Positions 9,876 to 18,812 are shown, numbered from the stretch's first letter. The stretch: 64,000 bases of DNA from Sulfuritortus calidifontis (GCF_003967275.1 NZ_AP018721.1:1116001-1180000); one strand, 5' to 3'. A program made the numbers and translations. The notes: generated from the letters alone by a model not told the origin.

Positions 9876-11042
9876 ATGAAAATCGCCATCGCCGGCACCG
9901 GCTACGTCGGCCTGTCCAACGCCATCCTCCTGGCCCAGCACCACGAAGTGGTCGCGCTCGACATCGTGCCCGAGAAGGTGGCGATGCTGAACCGCAAGGA
10001 ATCGCCTATCGTCGATGCCGAGATCGAGGACTACCTGCGAAACAAGCCACTCAATCTGCGCGCCACGCTGGACAAGCAGGAGGCTTACGAGGGGGCGGAC
10101 TTCATCATCATCGCCACGCCGACCGACTACGATCCGGAGACCAACTACTTCAATACCGGCTCGGTCGAGGCCGTGATCAAGGACGTGCTGGCGATCAATC
10201 CGAAGGCGGTGATGGTGATCAAGTCCACCATCCCGGTCGGTTTCACCGCCAAGGCCCGCGCGCAATACCGCTGCGACAACCTGATCTTCTCGCCCGAGTT
10301 CCTGCGCGAGGGCCGTGCCTTGTACGACAACCTCTATCCCTCGCGCATCATCGTCGGCGAGCGTTCCAAGCGGGCCGAGACCTTCGCCGGTCTGCTCAAA
10401 GAGGGTGCGATCAAGCAGGACATTCCCGTGCTGTTCACCGACAGTACCGAGGCCGAGGCGATCAAGCTGTTTGCCAACACCTATCTCGCCATGCGGGTGG
10501 CCTTCTTCAACGAGCTGGATACCTATGCCGCCACCCACGGTCTGGACACCAAGCAGATCATCGACGGCGTCTGCCTCGACCCGCGCATCGGCAGCCACTA
10601 CAACAACCCCTCTTTCGGTTACGGCGGCTATTGCCTGCCGAAGGACACCAAGCAGCTCCTGGCCAATTACCGTGACGTGCCGCAGAACCTGATCCACGCC
10701 ATCGTCGAGTCGAACACCACGCGCAAGGACTTCATCGCCGACTCGATCATCCGCAAGAACCCCAAGGTGGTCGGCGTCTACCGCCTGATCATGAAGGCCG
10801 GCTCGGACAACTTCCGCGCCTCCAGCATCCAGGGCATCATGAAGCGGATCAAGGCCAAGGGCATCGAGGTCATCGTCTACGAGCCGGTGCTGCACGAGAA
10901 GGAGTTCTTCCACTCGCGCGTGGTCAACGACCTGGCCCAATTCAAGCGCGAGGCCGACGTCATCGTCGCCAACCGCATCACTGATGACATTCGCGACGTG
11001 GTGAACAAGGTCTACAGCCGCGATCTGTTCGGGTCAGACTGA
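9876..11042 (+). CDS. ugd: UDP-glucose 6-dehydrogenase
   Basis: This is an NAD-dependent four-electron oxidation of UDP-glucose to UDP-glucuronate, a precursor for surface polysaccharides or LPS modification. The 388 residues start with the Rossmann motif [15 protein letters not shown]. They contain [19 protein letters not shown] and the catalytic-cysteine motif [15 protein letters not shown], followed by the UDP-binding C-terminal domain. Length matches the E. coli Ugd type (388) rather than the longer Gram-positive type. A related nucleotide-sugar dehydrogenase specificity cannot be excluded. It starts 4 bp after pyrF. Confidence 0.9.
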   Translation: MKIAIAGTGYVGLSNAILLAQHHEVVALDIVPEKVAMLNRKESPIVDAEIEDYLRNKPLNLRATLDKQEAYEGADFIIIATPTDYDPETNYFNTGSVEAVIKDVLAINPKAVMVIKSTIPVGFTAKARAQYRCDNLIFSPEFLREGRALYDNLYPSRIIVGERSKRAETFAGLLKEGAIKQDIPVLFTDSTEAEAIKLFANTYLAMRVAFFNELDTYAATHGLDTKQIIDGVCLDPRIGSHYNNPSFGYGGYCLPKDTKQLLANYRDVPQNLIHAIVESNTTRKDFIADSIIRKNPKVVGVYRLIMKAGSDNFRASSIQGIMKRIKAKGIEVIVYEPVLHEKEFFHSRVVNDLAQFKREADVIVANRITDDIRDVVNKVYSRDLFGSD

Positions 11043-11045
11043 AAA

Positions 11046-11933
11046 ATGTATAAAACCATCGAGGACTTCGTCGGCAACACGCCGCTGGTGCGCCTGAAAA
11101 AGCTGCCGGGCGCGACCTCCAACGTGGTGCTGGTCAAGCTGGAGGGCAACAATCCGGCCGGCTCGGTGAAGGACCGGCCGGCGTTGTCCATGATCATGAA
11201 GGCCGAGGCGCGCGGCGAGATCAAGCCGGGCGACACCCTGATCGAGGCCACCAGCGGCAATACCGGCATCGCCCTGGCCATGGCCGCCGCCATCCGCGGC
11301 TACAAAATGGTGTTGATCATGCCCGAGCACCTGTCGATCGAGCGGCGCCAGACCATGCGCGCCTATGGCGCCGAGATCGTGCTCACGCCAAAGGAGGGTG
11401 GCATGGAGGCGGCGCGCGATCTGGCCGACAAGATGGTGGCCGAAGGCCGCGGCGTCATGCTCGACCAGTTCTCCAACCCGGACAACCCCATCGCCCACTA
11501 CGAGGGCACCGGTCCCGAGATCTGGCGCGATACCGAAGGGCGGATCACCCACTTCGTCTCCAGCATGGGCACCACCGGCACCATCATGGGCTGCTCGATG
11601 TATCTCAAAGAGCAGAACCCGAAGATTCAGATCGTCGGCGTGCAGCCGGAAGAGGGCGCGCAGATCCCGGGCATCCGCAAATGGCCGGAGGAATACCTGC
11701 CCAGCATCTGCGATTTTTCGCGAATCGACCGCATGATCTATGTCGGCCAGCAGGACGCCGAGGAAACGACGAGAAGGCTGGCGCGCGAGGAGGGCATCTT
11801 CGCCGGCATCTCCTCCGGCGGTGCCCTGTGGGCGGCGCTGCAGTTGAACCGGGAGCTGGAGAACGCGGTCATCGTCTCCATCGTCTGCGACCGCGGCGAC
11901 CGCTATCTCTCGACCGGCGTCTTCCCGGCCTGA
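11046..11933 (+). CDS. cysM: Cysteine synthase B (O-acetylserine sulfhydrylase, CysM type)
   Basis: This PLP enzyme makes cysteine from O-acetylserine and sulfide, or thiosulfate for CysM. The 295 residues include PAGSVKDRPALSM near 37-49, with the PLP lysine, and ATSGNTGIALAMAA near 68. GTTGTIMGCSMYL is the PLP phosphate loop. The CysM-type GVQPEEGAQIPGIRKWP and EGIFAGISSGGALWAA follow. KDRPALSM rather than KDRIG points to CysM over CysK. It starts 3 bp after ugd and ends 7 bp from the converging YkvA-like gene. Confidence 0.94.
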   Translation: MYKTIEDFVGNTPLVRLKKLPGATSNVVLVKLEGNNPAGSVKDRPALSMIMKAEARGEIKPGDTLIEATSGNTGIALAMAAAIRGYKMVLIMPEHLSIERRQTMRAYGAEIVLTPKEGGMEAARDLADKMVAEGRGVMLDQFSNPDNPIAHYEGTGPEIWRDTEGRITHFVSSMGTTGTIMGCSMYLKEQNPKIQIVGVQPEEGAQIPGIRKWPEEYLPSICDFSRIDRMIYVGQQDAEETTRRLAREEGIFAGISSGGALWAALQLNRELENAVIVSIVCDRGDRYLSTGVFPA

Positions 11934-11940
11934 ACCGCCA

Positions 11941-12309
11941 TCAGTCGGTGACCAGCCAGCCTGTCAGTACCAGCAATCCCAACCAGATCAGGGCGATCAC
12001 GCCTGCCGCGGCCCGGCTTGCCGGACGCTCGGCCTGCTGCCGGGCCCGTTCCCGGCAATCGGCCCAGACAGGCTTCGGAATCAGCCGGATGGCGATCAGG
12101 ATCAAGAGCGGCAACAAAATCGCATCATCCAGATAGCCCAGCACCGGGATGAAATCCGGGATCAGATCGATCGGGCTGAAGGCATAGGCCGCGGCGAAGG
12201 CGGCCAGGGCGCGGACCAGCCAGGGCGTGCCGGGATGGCGGGCGGCGAACCAGAGGCTGAGGGCCTGAACCTTGAGACTGCGGGCCCAGCCCAGCAGGCG
12301 CTGCTTCAC
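11941..12309 (-). CDS. YkvA-family (DUF1232) membrane protein
   Basis: This is a 122-residue inner-membrane protein of unknown function. The DUF1232 core is visible as AFSPIDLIPDFIPVLGYLDDAILLP (positions about 42-66, shown only as family signature), with hydrophobic stretches on both sides and a final helix IALIWLGLLVLTGWLV near 105-120. The GTG start at 12309 overlaps the upstream methyltransferase stop as GTGA. It is the last gene of the maf-methyltransferase unit and converges on cysM. Confidence 0.8.
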   Translation of the reverse strand: MKQRLLGWARSLKVQALSLWFAARHPGTPWLVRALAAFAAAYAFSPIDLIPDFIPVLGYLDDAILLPLLILIAIRLIPKPVWADCRERARQQAERPASRAAAGVIALIWLGLLVLTGWLVTD

Positions 12310-13016
12310 CGCTGGCGCCAGAGCAGGAACACACAGGGCCGCCGCTCGATCGGCGGCAGCTGGCCGCGCCAGTCGGCCACGCGCCGGCTCTGCACCAGCT
12401 CGCTCTCTAGCGTCAGGTCACAGGCCAGGCAGAGCCAGGTGTCGTCGCGGCAGGCGGCGAGTATGCTCTCCAGCATCGCCATGTTGCGATAGGGCGTCTC
12501 GATGAAGACCTGGGCCGCGTCGTCCTGCTCCGCCCGTATCTCCAGCTTGCGCAGGGCCTGCTGCCGCTCTTCCGGCCTGGCTGGCAGGTAGCCGTGGAAG
12601 CTAAAGCGCTGGCCGACCAGGCCCGAGCCCATGAGCGCGAGCAGGATGGCGGAAGGGCCGGTCAGCGGCTTGACCCGGATGCCGTGCTGATGGGCCAGGC
12701 GCACGAGATCGGTGCCCGGGTCGGCCACGGCCGGACAGCCGGCCTCGGAGATCAGACCGACATCGGTGCCCGCGAGCAGCGGCGCGAGCAGGGCCTTCAG
12801 TTCAGCCGGCTTGGTGTGTTCGTTCAGTTCCAGCAGGGTGAGCTGCTGGATCGGCAGCGCGGTGCCAACCTGCTTCAGGAAGGCGCGCGCGGTCTTGGGG
12901 TGCTCGACGACAAAGGTGGTCAGTCCTGCCGCGATGCGGCGGGTGGCTTCGGGCAATACGACATCGAGTTCCGTCGCGCCGAGCGGCGTCGGGATCAGGT
13001 AGAGGGTGCCTGCCAC
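12306..13016 (-). CDS. SAM-dependent methyltransferase, tetrapyrrole-methylase/RsmI-like family
   Basis: The 236 residues show the TP-methylase layout: LYLIPTPLGA at the N-terminus, FVVEHPKTARAFL, GLISEAGCPAVADPGTDLV near 88-107, and VKPLTGPSAILLALMGSGL. RsmI itself 2'-O-methylates C1402 of 16S rRNA. This protein is shorter than RsmI (about 280) and has EHPKTARAF where RsmI has EDTR, so I treat it as an RsmI paralogue with unknown substrate. The GTG start at 13016 overlaps maf by 22 bp, and the stop overlaps the next start. Confidence 0.82.
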   Translation of the reverse strand: MAGTLYLIPTPLGATELDVVLPEATRRIAAGLTTFVVEHPKTARAFLKQVGTALPIQQLTLLELNEHTKPAELKALLAPLLAGTDVGLISEAGCPAVADPGTDLVRLAHQHGIRVKPLTGPSAILLALMGSGLVGQRFSFHGYLPARPEERQQALRKLEIRAEQDDAAQVFIETPYRNMAMLESILAACRDDTWLCLACDLTLESELVQSRRVADWRGQLPPIERRPCVFLLWRQR

Positions 13017-13591
13017 GTCAGCACGTCCAGGCCCTCGTTGGCCAGCATCTCGGTCAGCTTGATCAGCGGCAGGCCGACCAGGGCGGTCGGATCCTCGGTC
13101 TCGAACCGCGCGATCAGCGCGATGCCGAGCGACTCGCTCTTGGCACTGCCGCAGCAGTTGTAGGGCTGGTCCTTACGCAGATAGGCCTCGATCTGGGCGT
13201 CGGTGTAATCGCGCATCACCAGGCGTACCGGCACGTTGGCGGTTTGCACGTTGCCGGTCTTGGCATTGAGCAGGGTCAGCGCGGTGTGAAACTCCAACGC
13301 CTTGCCGCGCATGCGCCGGAGTTGCTCGACGGCCTTGTCGTGCGTACCCGGCTTGCCCAGTTGCTCGCCTTCGAGCAGGGCGACCTGGTCGGAGCCGATG
13401 ATCAGGGCATCGGGGAACTTCGCGGCGATGGCCCGGGCCTTCATGAGCGACAGGCGTCGGGCGGTGTCGTCCGGCTTCTCCCCCGGCAGCGGGGTCTCGT
13501 CGACTTCCGGGGCGGCGACCTCGAACGGCACGCCCAGGCGCCCGAGCAGTTCGCGGCGGAAGGGGGAGGTGGAGGCGAGGACGAGGGTCAT
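12995..13591 (-). CDS. yceF: Maf-family nucleotide pyrophosphatase, YceF type (7-methyl-GTP pyrophosphatase)
   Basis: Maf-family house-cleaning enzymes hydrolyse modified NTPs; the YceF subgroup prefers m7GTP. The 198 residues have LASTSPFRRELLGRLG at the N-terminus, PEVDETPLPGE, IIGSDQVALLEGEQLGKPG with the catalytic aspartate near 69, and a conserved C-terminal ALVGLPLIKLTEML. The start codon at 13591-13589 directly adjoins a ten-copy heptamer tract at 13593-13662 and has no Shine-Dalgarno sequence. In many betaproteobacteria this gene is near yceD-rpmF; here the two carboxylase genes intervene. Confidence 0.92.
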   Translation of the reverse strand: MTLVLASTSPFRRELLGRLGVPFEVAAPEVDETPLPGEKPDDTARRLSLMKARAIAAKFPDALIIGSDQVALLEGEQLGKPGTHDKAVEQLRRMRGKALEFHTALTLLNAKTGNVQTANVPVRLVMRDYTDAQIEAYLRKDQPYNCCGSAKSESLGIALIARFETEDPTALVGLPLIKLTEMLANEGLDVLTWQAPST

Positions 13592-13592
13592 G

Positions 13593-13665
13593 GCTGGTAG
13601 CTGGTAGCTGGTAGCTGGTAGCTGGTAGCTGGTAGCTGGTAGCTGGTAGCTGGTAGCTGGTAGCT
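13593..13665. repeat. Heptanucleotide tandem repeat (GCTGGTA)10 upstream of maf
   Basis: Ten perfect copies of GCTGGTA run from 13593 to 13662, plus a partial GCT. On the coding strand of maf this reads (TACCAGC)n and ends 1 bp before the ATG. It occupies the place where a ribosome-binding site would be. Degenerate GTAGC-containing sequence continues to about 13690, so hairpins with the repeat are possible. Slippage would change oadA-maf spacing by 7 bp per unit. Confidence 0.97.
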
Positions 13666-13691
13666 TGCGCTACGCGCTACCTGCTACAAGC

Positions 13692-15551
13692 TCATTCCGG
13701 CTGGATCTCGATCAACACCTGATCCGGCGTCACCGCATCGCCCTTGGCGACGTGGATGGCGACCACGGTGCCGGAGACCGGCGCCTGGATCTCGTTTTCC
13801 ATCTTCATCGCCTCGATCACCAGCACACCGTCGCCGGCGCTGACCTTCTGGCCGGTCTGGACCAGGACGTCGACGATGGTGCCGGGCATGGCGGTGGTGA
13901 CGTGGCCGGGGCGGCTGGGCTTGGGCCGGTCCTTGGCGGTGGCGGCCTGGGCCTTCTTGTTGCTCTTGCGCGTGGCGCCGCTGCTGGGGCCGACCTCGAT
14001 CTCGTTCAGGGTCTCGATCAGCACCTCTTCCGGCACGCCGTCGACGTGGACGTAGAAGGGCCGTTCGGCCTCGGCGCTCTGGCCGGTGCCGGTGATGCGG
14101 ATGTGATAGGTCTCGCCGTGCAGGGTGACCTTGAACTCGTTGGGTGCGAACTGGGCGCCGCCGGCCGGGGCGTTCTTGGCCTCGGGCGGTAAGAGCGGCT
14201 CCGGCGCCAGGCTGCCGGCGGCCCGCTCCTGCAGGAAGGTGCGGCCGAGGTCGGGGAACATGGCGTAGGTCAGCACGTCCTCGTCCGACTTGGCCAGGCC
14301 TTCGACCTCGGTGCGCAGCTTGTCCAACTCGTCGGTCAGCAGGTCGGCCGGGCGGCAAGTGACGACCTCCTGGTTGCCAACGGCGTGCTTCTTCACTTCC
14401 TCGTTGACCTTGCCCGGGGCAGCGCCGTAGCGGCCGAGCAGGTAGTTCTTCACCTCGTTGGTGACCGACTTGTAGCGCTCGCCGGTGAGCACGTTGAGCA
14501 CGGCCTGGGTGCCGACGATCTGCGAGGTGGGCGTGACCAGTGGCGGGAAGCCCAGGTCCTCGCGCACCCGCGGGATCTCGGCGAAGACATCGTCCATGCG
14601 GTTGAGCGCGCCCTGTTCCTTCAGCTGGTTGGACAGGTTGGAGATCATGCCGCCCGGAATCTGCGAGGTGAGGATGCGGGTGTCGACCTGGTGCGAGTCC
14701 ATCTCGAACTGCCAGTACTTCTTGCGCACCTCGCGGAAGTAGGCGGCGATCTCCTGCAGCAGGCCGAGGTCGAGGCCGGTGTCGTAGTCGCTGCCCTGGA
14801 AGGCGGCGACCAGGCTTTCCGTGGTGGGGTGGCTGGCACCCTCGGAGAAGGCGGACAGGCAGGTGTCGATCATGCTGGCGCCGGCCTCGACCCCCTTCAT
14901 GTGCACCATGCTGGCCAGGCCCGAGGTGGCGTGGCTGTGGGTGTGGATGGGGATGTTGATCGCGGCCTTCAGCGCCTTGACCAACTCCACCGTGCTGTAG
15001 GGGGTGAGCAGGCCGGCCATGTCCTTGATCGCCAGGGTGTCGCAGCCCATGGCCTCCAGTTCCTTGGCCATGGCGACGAAGTAGGGGATGTCGTGCACCG
15101 GGCTGGTGGTGTAGGAGATGGCGCCCTCGGCGTGCTTGCCGGCGGCCTTCACCGCCTCGATCGACACGCGCATGTTGCGCACGTCGTTCATGGCGTCGAA
15201 CACGCGGAAGACATCGACGCCGTTGTCGGCGCTTTTTTGGACGAAGGCACGCACCACGTCGTCCGGATAATGGCGGTAGCCCAGCAGGTTCTGGCCTCTG
15301 AGCAGCATCTGGATGCGGCTGTTGGGCAGGGCGCGGCGCAGTTTGCGCAGGCGCTCCCAGGGGTCTTCCTTGAGGAAGCGGACGCAGGCGTCGAAGGTGG
15401 CACCGCCCCAGGCCTCGAGCGACCAGAAGCCGGCGGCATCGAGCTTGCCGCAGATCGGCAGCATGTCGTCGGTGCGCATGCGGGTGGCGATCAGCGATTG
15501 ATGGCCGTCGCGCAGGACCAGTTCGGTGATGTGTACTTTTTTCTTAGCCAT
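13692..15551 (-). CDS. Carboxyltransferase/biotin-carrier subunit: pyruvate carboxylase subunit B (oxaloacetate decarboxylase alpha-like)
   Basis: It transfers carboxyl groups between biotin and pyruvate/oxaloacetate. The 619 residues start with the HMGL-like TIM barrel (LVLRDGHQSLIATRMRTDDM). A conserved carboxylase (PYC/OADA) domain spans the middle (about 300-480). A C-terminal biotinyl domain has the biotin-lysine motif VIEAMKMENEI about 40 residues from the end, preceded by a low-complexity linker. Pairing with a biotin carboxylase gene 13 bp upstream favours a two-subunit, ATP-dependent pyruvate carboxylase used for anaplerosis. The sodium-pumping decarboxylase needs membrane subunits that are not seen here. 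Confidence 0.88.
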   Translation of the reverse strand: MAKKKVHITELVLRDGHQSLIATRMRTDDMLPICGKLDAAGFWSLEAWGGATFDACVRFLKEDPWERLRKLRRALPNSRIQMLLRGQNLLGYRHYPDDVVRAFVQKSADNGVDVFRVFDAMNDVRNMRVSIEAVKAAGKHAEGAISYTTSPVHDIPYFVAMAKELEAMGCDTLAIKDMAGLLTPYSTVELVKALKAAINIPIHTHSHATSGLASMVHMKGVEAGASMIDTCLSAFSEGASHPTTESLVAAFQGSDYDTGLDLGLLQEIAAYFREVRKKYWQFEMDSHQVDTRILTSQIPGGMISNLSNQLKEQGALNRMDDVFAEIPRVREDLGFPPLVTPTSQIVGTQAVLNVLTGERYKSVTNEVKNYLLGRYGAAPGKVNEEVKKHAVGNQEVVTCRPADLLTDELDKLRTEVEGLAKSDEDVLTYAMFPDLGRTFLQERAAGSLAPEPLLPPEAKNAPAGGAQFAPNEFKVTLHGETYHIRITGTGQSAEAERPFYVHVDGVPEEVLIETLNEIEVGPSSGATRKSNKKAQAATAKDRPKPSRPGHVTTAMPGTIVDVLVQTGQKVSAGDGVLVIEAMKMENEIQAPVSGTVVAIHVAKGDAVTPDQVLIEIQPE

Positions 15552-15564
15552 AGGTGCTTGCCCG

Positions 15565-16983
15565 TTACATGCCCAGGTGGGCGGCGATCGCTGCGGAAAT
15601 GGTGGCCGCCACCAGCTCCGGCGGCGGTTTCACGGAATACTCGGTCAATTCCGGGTGCGCCTCGACGAAGCCGGTGTTGAAGCGACCGCTGCGGAATTCC
15701 GGATTCTTCAAGATCTCCTGGTAATAGGGGATGGTGGTCTTCACGCCATAGACCACCATGTCGTCCAGGGCCCGGCGGCCACGCTCGATCACGTTCTCCC
15801 AGCCCAGGTTCCACACCGTGAGTTTGGCGCACATGGAGTCGAAGTAGGGCGGGATGACATAGCCGGTGTACATGGCGGCATCGGTGCGCACGCCGGGGCC
15901 GCCCGGGGCGTAGTAGCGGGTGACCCGGCCGAAGCTGGGCAGAAAGCCGTTCTTCGGGTCCTCGGCGTTGATCCGGAATTCCATGGCGAAGCCGCGGTGC
16001 CTGATGTCTTCCTGCTTGTACTGCAAGGGCAGGCCGTCGGCGATGCGGATCTGCTCCTGGACGATGTCGATGCCGGTGATCTGCTCGGTGATGGTGTGCT
16101 CGACCTGCAGCCGGGTGTTCATCTCCATGAAGTAGAACTGGTTGTCCGCATCGAGCAGGAACTCGACCGTGCCGGCATTGACGTAGCCCACGGATTTGGC
16201 CGCGCGCACCGCCAGCTTGCCGATGTATTCGCGCTGGGCCTCGGTCAGTTGCGGCGAGGGCGCGATCTCGATCAGCTTCTGGTTGCGCCGCTGGATGGAG
16301 CAGTCGCGTTCGTACAGGTGGACGGTGTTGCCGTGGCTGTCGCCGATGACCTGGACCTCGATGTGCTTGGGCGTGATGACGCATTTTTCCAGGAAGACCT
16401 CGGGCTTGCCGAAGGCCTTGCTCGCCTCGGACACCACGCGCTCGTAGTTTTTCAGCAGTTCCGCCTCGGAGTCGCAGCGGCGGATGCCGCGGCCGCCGCC
16501 GCCGTTGGTGGCCTTGAGCATGACCGGATAGCCGATCCGGTTGGCCAGTTCGCGGGCCTCCTCGACGCTCTCCAGGTTGTGGTCGGAGCCGGGCACCACC
16601 GGGATGCCGGCCTTGATCATGGCGCGGCGCGCCTCGATCTTGTCGCCCATCTGGCGGATGACCTCGGGCGAGGGGCCGATGAACTTCACGCCCCGGCGGG
16701 CGCAGATTTCCGCCAAAAGCGGGTTTTCCGAGAGAAAGCCGTAGCCCGGGTGCAGGGCGTCGCAGCCCGAGGCGACGGCCAGATTGACGATGTTGTGGGC
16801 GTTCAGATAGCCCAAAACCGGGTCGGAACCGATATTGAAGGCCTGGTCTGCCTTTTTCACGTGCAGGGCATGGCGGTCGGCGTCGGTGTAGATGGCCACC
16901 GACTTGATGCCCAGTTCCTTGCAGGCACGGACGATGCGGACGGCGATCTCGCCGCGGTTGGCAACCAGGATTTTCTTGATCAT
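15565..16983 (-). CDS. Biotin carboxylase subunit (pyruvate carboxylase subunit A / AccC-like)
   Basis: It carboxylates biotin with ATP and bicarbonate. The 472 residues (start [20 protein letters not shown]) contain the ATP-grasp motif [17 protein letters not shown] near 158, [20 protein letters not shown], and the signature [19 protein letters not shown] near 288. An upstream in-frame start would add 13 residues over the divergent yceD promoter, so I used ATG 16983. AccC of acetyl-CoA carboxylase is nearly identical in form; the adjacent carboxyltransferase gene is why pyruvate carboxylase is preferred. Confidence 0.88.
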   Translation of the reverse strand: MIKKILVANRGEIAVRIVRACKELGIKSVAIYTDADRHALHVKKADQAFNIGSDPVLGYLNAHNIVNLAVASGCDALHPGYGFLSENPLLAEICARRGVKFIGPSPEVIRQMGDKIEARRAMIKAGIPVVPGSDHNLESVEEARELANRIGYPVMLKATNGGGGRGIRRCDSEAELLKNYERVVSEASKAFGKPEVFLEKCVITPKHIEVQVIGDSHGNTVHLYERDCSIQRRNQKLIEIAPSPQLTEAQREYIGKLAVRAAKSVGYVNAGTVEFLLDADNQFYFMEMNTRLQVEHTITEQITGIDIVQEQIRIADGLPLQYKQEDIRHRGFAMEFRINAEDPKNGFLPSFGRVTRYYAPGGPGVRTDAAMYTGYVIPPYFDSMCAKLTVWNLGWENVIERGRRALDDMVVYGVKTTIPYYQEILKNPEFRSGRFNTGFVEAHPELTEYSVKPPPELVAATISAAIAAHLGM

Positions 16984-17010
16984 TCCGCTAAAAATGGCCC
17001 GAATTTGGTT

Positions 17011-17039
17011 TTGACAAGGCAAGCGCCAAAGAATATCAT
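17011..17039 (+). promoter_or_regulatory. Sigma-70 promoter for yceD-rpmF-plsX-fab
   Basis: A perfect TTGACA (17011-17016) and TATCAT (17034-17039) are separated by exactly 17 bp. The predicted start point near 17045-17047 is only a few bases before the yceD ATG at 17049, so the mRNA would be leaderless or nearly so. The promoter lies in the 65-bp divergent gap with the biotin carboxylase gene. Confidence 0.82.
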
Positions 17040-17048
17040 TAACAACTT

Positions 17049-17483
17049 ATGTCTGCACAGGCGGTGATCGATCCCCTGCGGTTTGCCAAAACCGGCGAAA
17101 GCCTCGCCGGCGCGGTCGATCTGGCAAGCCTGCCTCGGCTGCAAGACCGGTTGGCCAAGGCGGAGGGCCAAGCCCGCTACCGCCTGACCGGCCAGGGCTC
17201 GGAAACCCGCAAGCCGTCCCTGCATTTGCAGGTGGAGGCGGAGTTGCACCTGGTCTGCCAGCGCTGTCTGGAACCTTACCCGTTCCGGCTGGAGATGGAT
17301 GCCACCCTGCTGCTGGCCCGGAACGAAGCGGAGCTGGCGGCCTGGGAAGAGGCGGACCCCTTGTGCGAGGGATTGGTGGCTGAGGCGCAGCTGGACGTGC
17401 TGGCCTTGGTTGAAGATGAGATTCTGCTCGGCCTGCCGATGGTGCCCAAGCACCCGGAAGGCGAATGCCCCGAGCGGGCCTGA
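17049..17483 (+). CDS. yceD: YceD/DUF177 family protein (23S rRNA accumulation protein)
   Basis: YceD is needed for 23S rRNA accumulation in E. coli and is nearly always next to rpmF. The 144 residues contain VDLASLPRLQDRL and the DUF177 core LVCQRCLEPYPFRLEMD near 71-86, with a Cys-x2-Cys pair. An acidic C-terminus ends in KHPEGECPER. No Shine-Dalgarno sequence precedes ATG 17049, and the promoter places the transcript start almost on it. rpmF follows 30 bp later. Confidence 0.88.
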   Translation: MSAQAVIDPLRFAKTGESLAGAVDLASLPRLQDRLAKAEGQARYRLTGQGSETRKPSLHLQVEAELHLVCQRCLEPYPFRLEMDATLLLARNEAELAAWEEADPLCEGLVAEAQLDVLALVEDEILLGLPMVPKHPEGECPERA

Positions 17484-17513
17484 GCGCAACAGTTTTTTGT
17501 AGGAGAAACGGAA

Positions 17514-17696
17514 ATGGCCGTTCAACAGAATAAAAAGTCCCCGTCCAAGCGGGGCATGCACCGCGCCCACGATTTTCTGACCAACCCGCCCACCGCGGTT
17601 GAGCCGACCACGGGCGAAGTGCATCTGCGTCACCACGTCAGCCCCAGCGGCTACTACCGCGGCCGCAAGGTCGGTACCCCCAAGAGCGGCGCCTAA
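17514..17696 (+). CDS. rpmF: 50S ribosomal protein L32
   Basis: This is a 60-residue basic protein of the large ribosomal subunit. [19 protein letters not shown] at the N-terminus is the family hallmark. The C-terminal half ([16 protein letters not shown]) lacks the four zinc cysteines found in some L32 proteins, so this is the zinc-free form usual in proteobacteria. A GGAG ribosome site lies 9 bp before the ATG. Its place between yceD and plsX is strongly conserved. Confidence 0.97.
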   Translation: MAVQQNKKSPSKRGMHRAHDFLTNPPTAVEPTTGEVHLRHHVSPSGYYRGRKVGTPKSGA

Positions 17697-17744
17697 TCGC
17701 TCTTCGCAAGCGGGCTCGCGCGCCGGGCCCGCCTGCTCACGCCC

Positions 17745-18812
17745 ATGCGTGAAGTCACGATCGCTATCGACGCCATGGGGGGCGATCACGGCCCCCATGT
17801 GACCGTCAAGGCCGCACTCGATTTCCTCCAGCAGCATCACGACGTCAACATCGTCCTGGTCGGCCTGCGCGAGGTCATCGAAGCCGAACTCAAGAGCCTG
17901 AAAGCCGAGTCGGGTAGCCGGCTCCGCATCCATCCCGCCTCCGAGGTCGTCACCATGGACGACCCGCTCACGACCGCGCTGCGCGGCAAAAAAGACTCGT
18001 CCATGCGGGTCACCGCCGAGCTGATCAAGCGCGGCGAGGCCGATGCCGGCGTGTCCGCCGGCAATACCGGCGCCCTGATGGCGGTTTCCCGCTTCGTACT
18101 CAAGACCCTGCCCGGCATCGAACGGCCGGCCATCGCCACCACCCTGCCCAACCGCAACGGCGGCTGGACCTATGTCTTGGACCTGGGCGCCAACGTCGAC
18201 TGCAGCGCCGAGCACCTTAGCCAGTTCGGCGTCATGGGCGCCGCCCTGGTCACCGCGGTGGAGCACAAGGAGCGGCCCACGGTCGGCCTGCTCAACATCG
18301 GCGAGGAAGACATCAAGGGCAACGAGGTGGTCAAGCAGGCGGCCGAACTGCTCAAGGTGAGCGGGGTCAATTTCTACGGCAACGTCGAGGGCGACGACAT
18401 CTACAAGGGCACGGTCGATGTGGTGGTCTGCGACGGCTTCGTCGGCAACGTGGCGCTGAAGACCTCGGAGGGCCTGGCCAAGATGATCGCCGAGGAACTC
18501 AAGCGCGAATTCATGCGCGGGCCGCTGTCCAAGCTGGCCGGCCTGATCGCCACGCCGGTGATCAAGCGGTTCAAGAAGCGCATGGACCCGCGCCGCTACA
18601 ACGGCGCCAGCCTCCTGGGGCTGCGGGGCATCATGATCAAGAGCCACGGCTCGGCCGATGCCTACGCCTTCCGCAAGGCGATCGAGCGCGCCGCGGAAGA
18701 GGTGCGCGGCGGCCTGCTGCGCCGCATCGGCGACCAGGTGGGGGCGCTGACCCGGCAAGAAGAACAAGTGCCAGAAGAACAAGTGCCAGAAGAACAAGGA
18801 GAGCGCGCGTGA
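17745..18812 (+). CDS. plsX: Phosphate acyltransferase PlsX
   Basis: It converts acyl-ACP to acyl-phosphate at the start of phospholipid synthesis. The 355 residues contain [16 protein letters not shown] near 4, the conserved [15 protein letters not shown] near 103, [13 protein letters not shown] and [13 protein letters not shown]. The core ends near 340. The tail is three near-identical five-residue units ([13 protein letters not shown]) encoded by a 15-bp repeat directly before fabH, which is not part of the normal PlsX fold. The stop overlaps the fabH GTG by 4 bp. Confidence 0.95.
   Translation: MREVTIAIDAMGGDHGPHVTVKAALDFLQQHHDVNIVLVGLREVIEAELKSLKAESGSRLRIHPASEVVTMDDPLTTALRGKKDSSMRVTAELIKRGEADAGVSAGNTGALMAVSRFVLKTLPGIERPAIATTLPNRNGGWTYVLDLGANVDCSAEHLSQFGVMGAALVTAVEHKERPTVGLLNIGEEDIKGNEVVKQAAELLKVSGVNFYGNVEGDDIYKGTVDVVVCDGFVGNVALKTSEGLAKMIAEELKREFMRGPLSKLAGLIATPVIKRFKKRMDPRRYNGASLLGLRGIMIKSHGSADAYAFRKAIERAAEEVRGGLLRRIGDQVGALTRQEEQVPEEQVPEEQGERA
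18757..18801. repeat. 15-bp tandem repeat at the 3' end of plsX
   Basis: About three copies of a GAAGAACAAGTGCCA-type unit encode the repeated EEQVP tail of PlsX. The unit length is a multiple of three, so copy-number change would keep the frame. The last copy also carries the AAGGAG that serves as the ribosome site of fabH. Confidence 0.8.

Noticed and set aside
13593-13665. Heptamer tract considered as a CRISPR array or transposon end
   Set aside because: Units are contiguous with no spacers and are only 7 bp, so this is a simple tandem repeat.
13692-16983. Sodium-pumping oxaloacetate decarboxylase
   Set aside because: No beta or gamma membrane subunits are present, and a biotin carboxylase is adjacent, which fits ATP-dependent pyruvate carboxylase better.
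16984-17022. Upstream start for the biotin carboxylase adding 13 residues
   Set aside because: The added sequence has no family similarity and overlaps the divergent yceD promoter.
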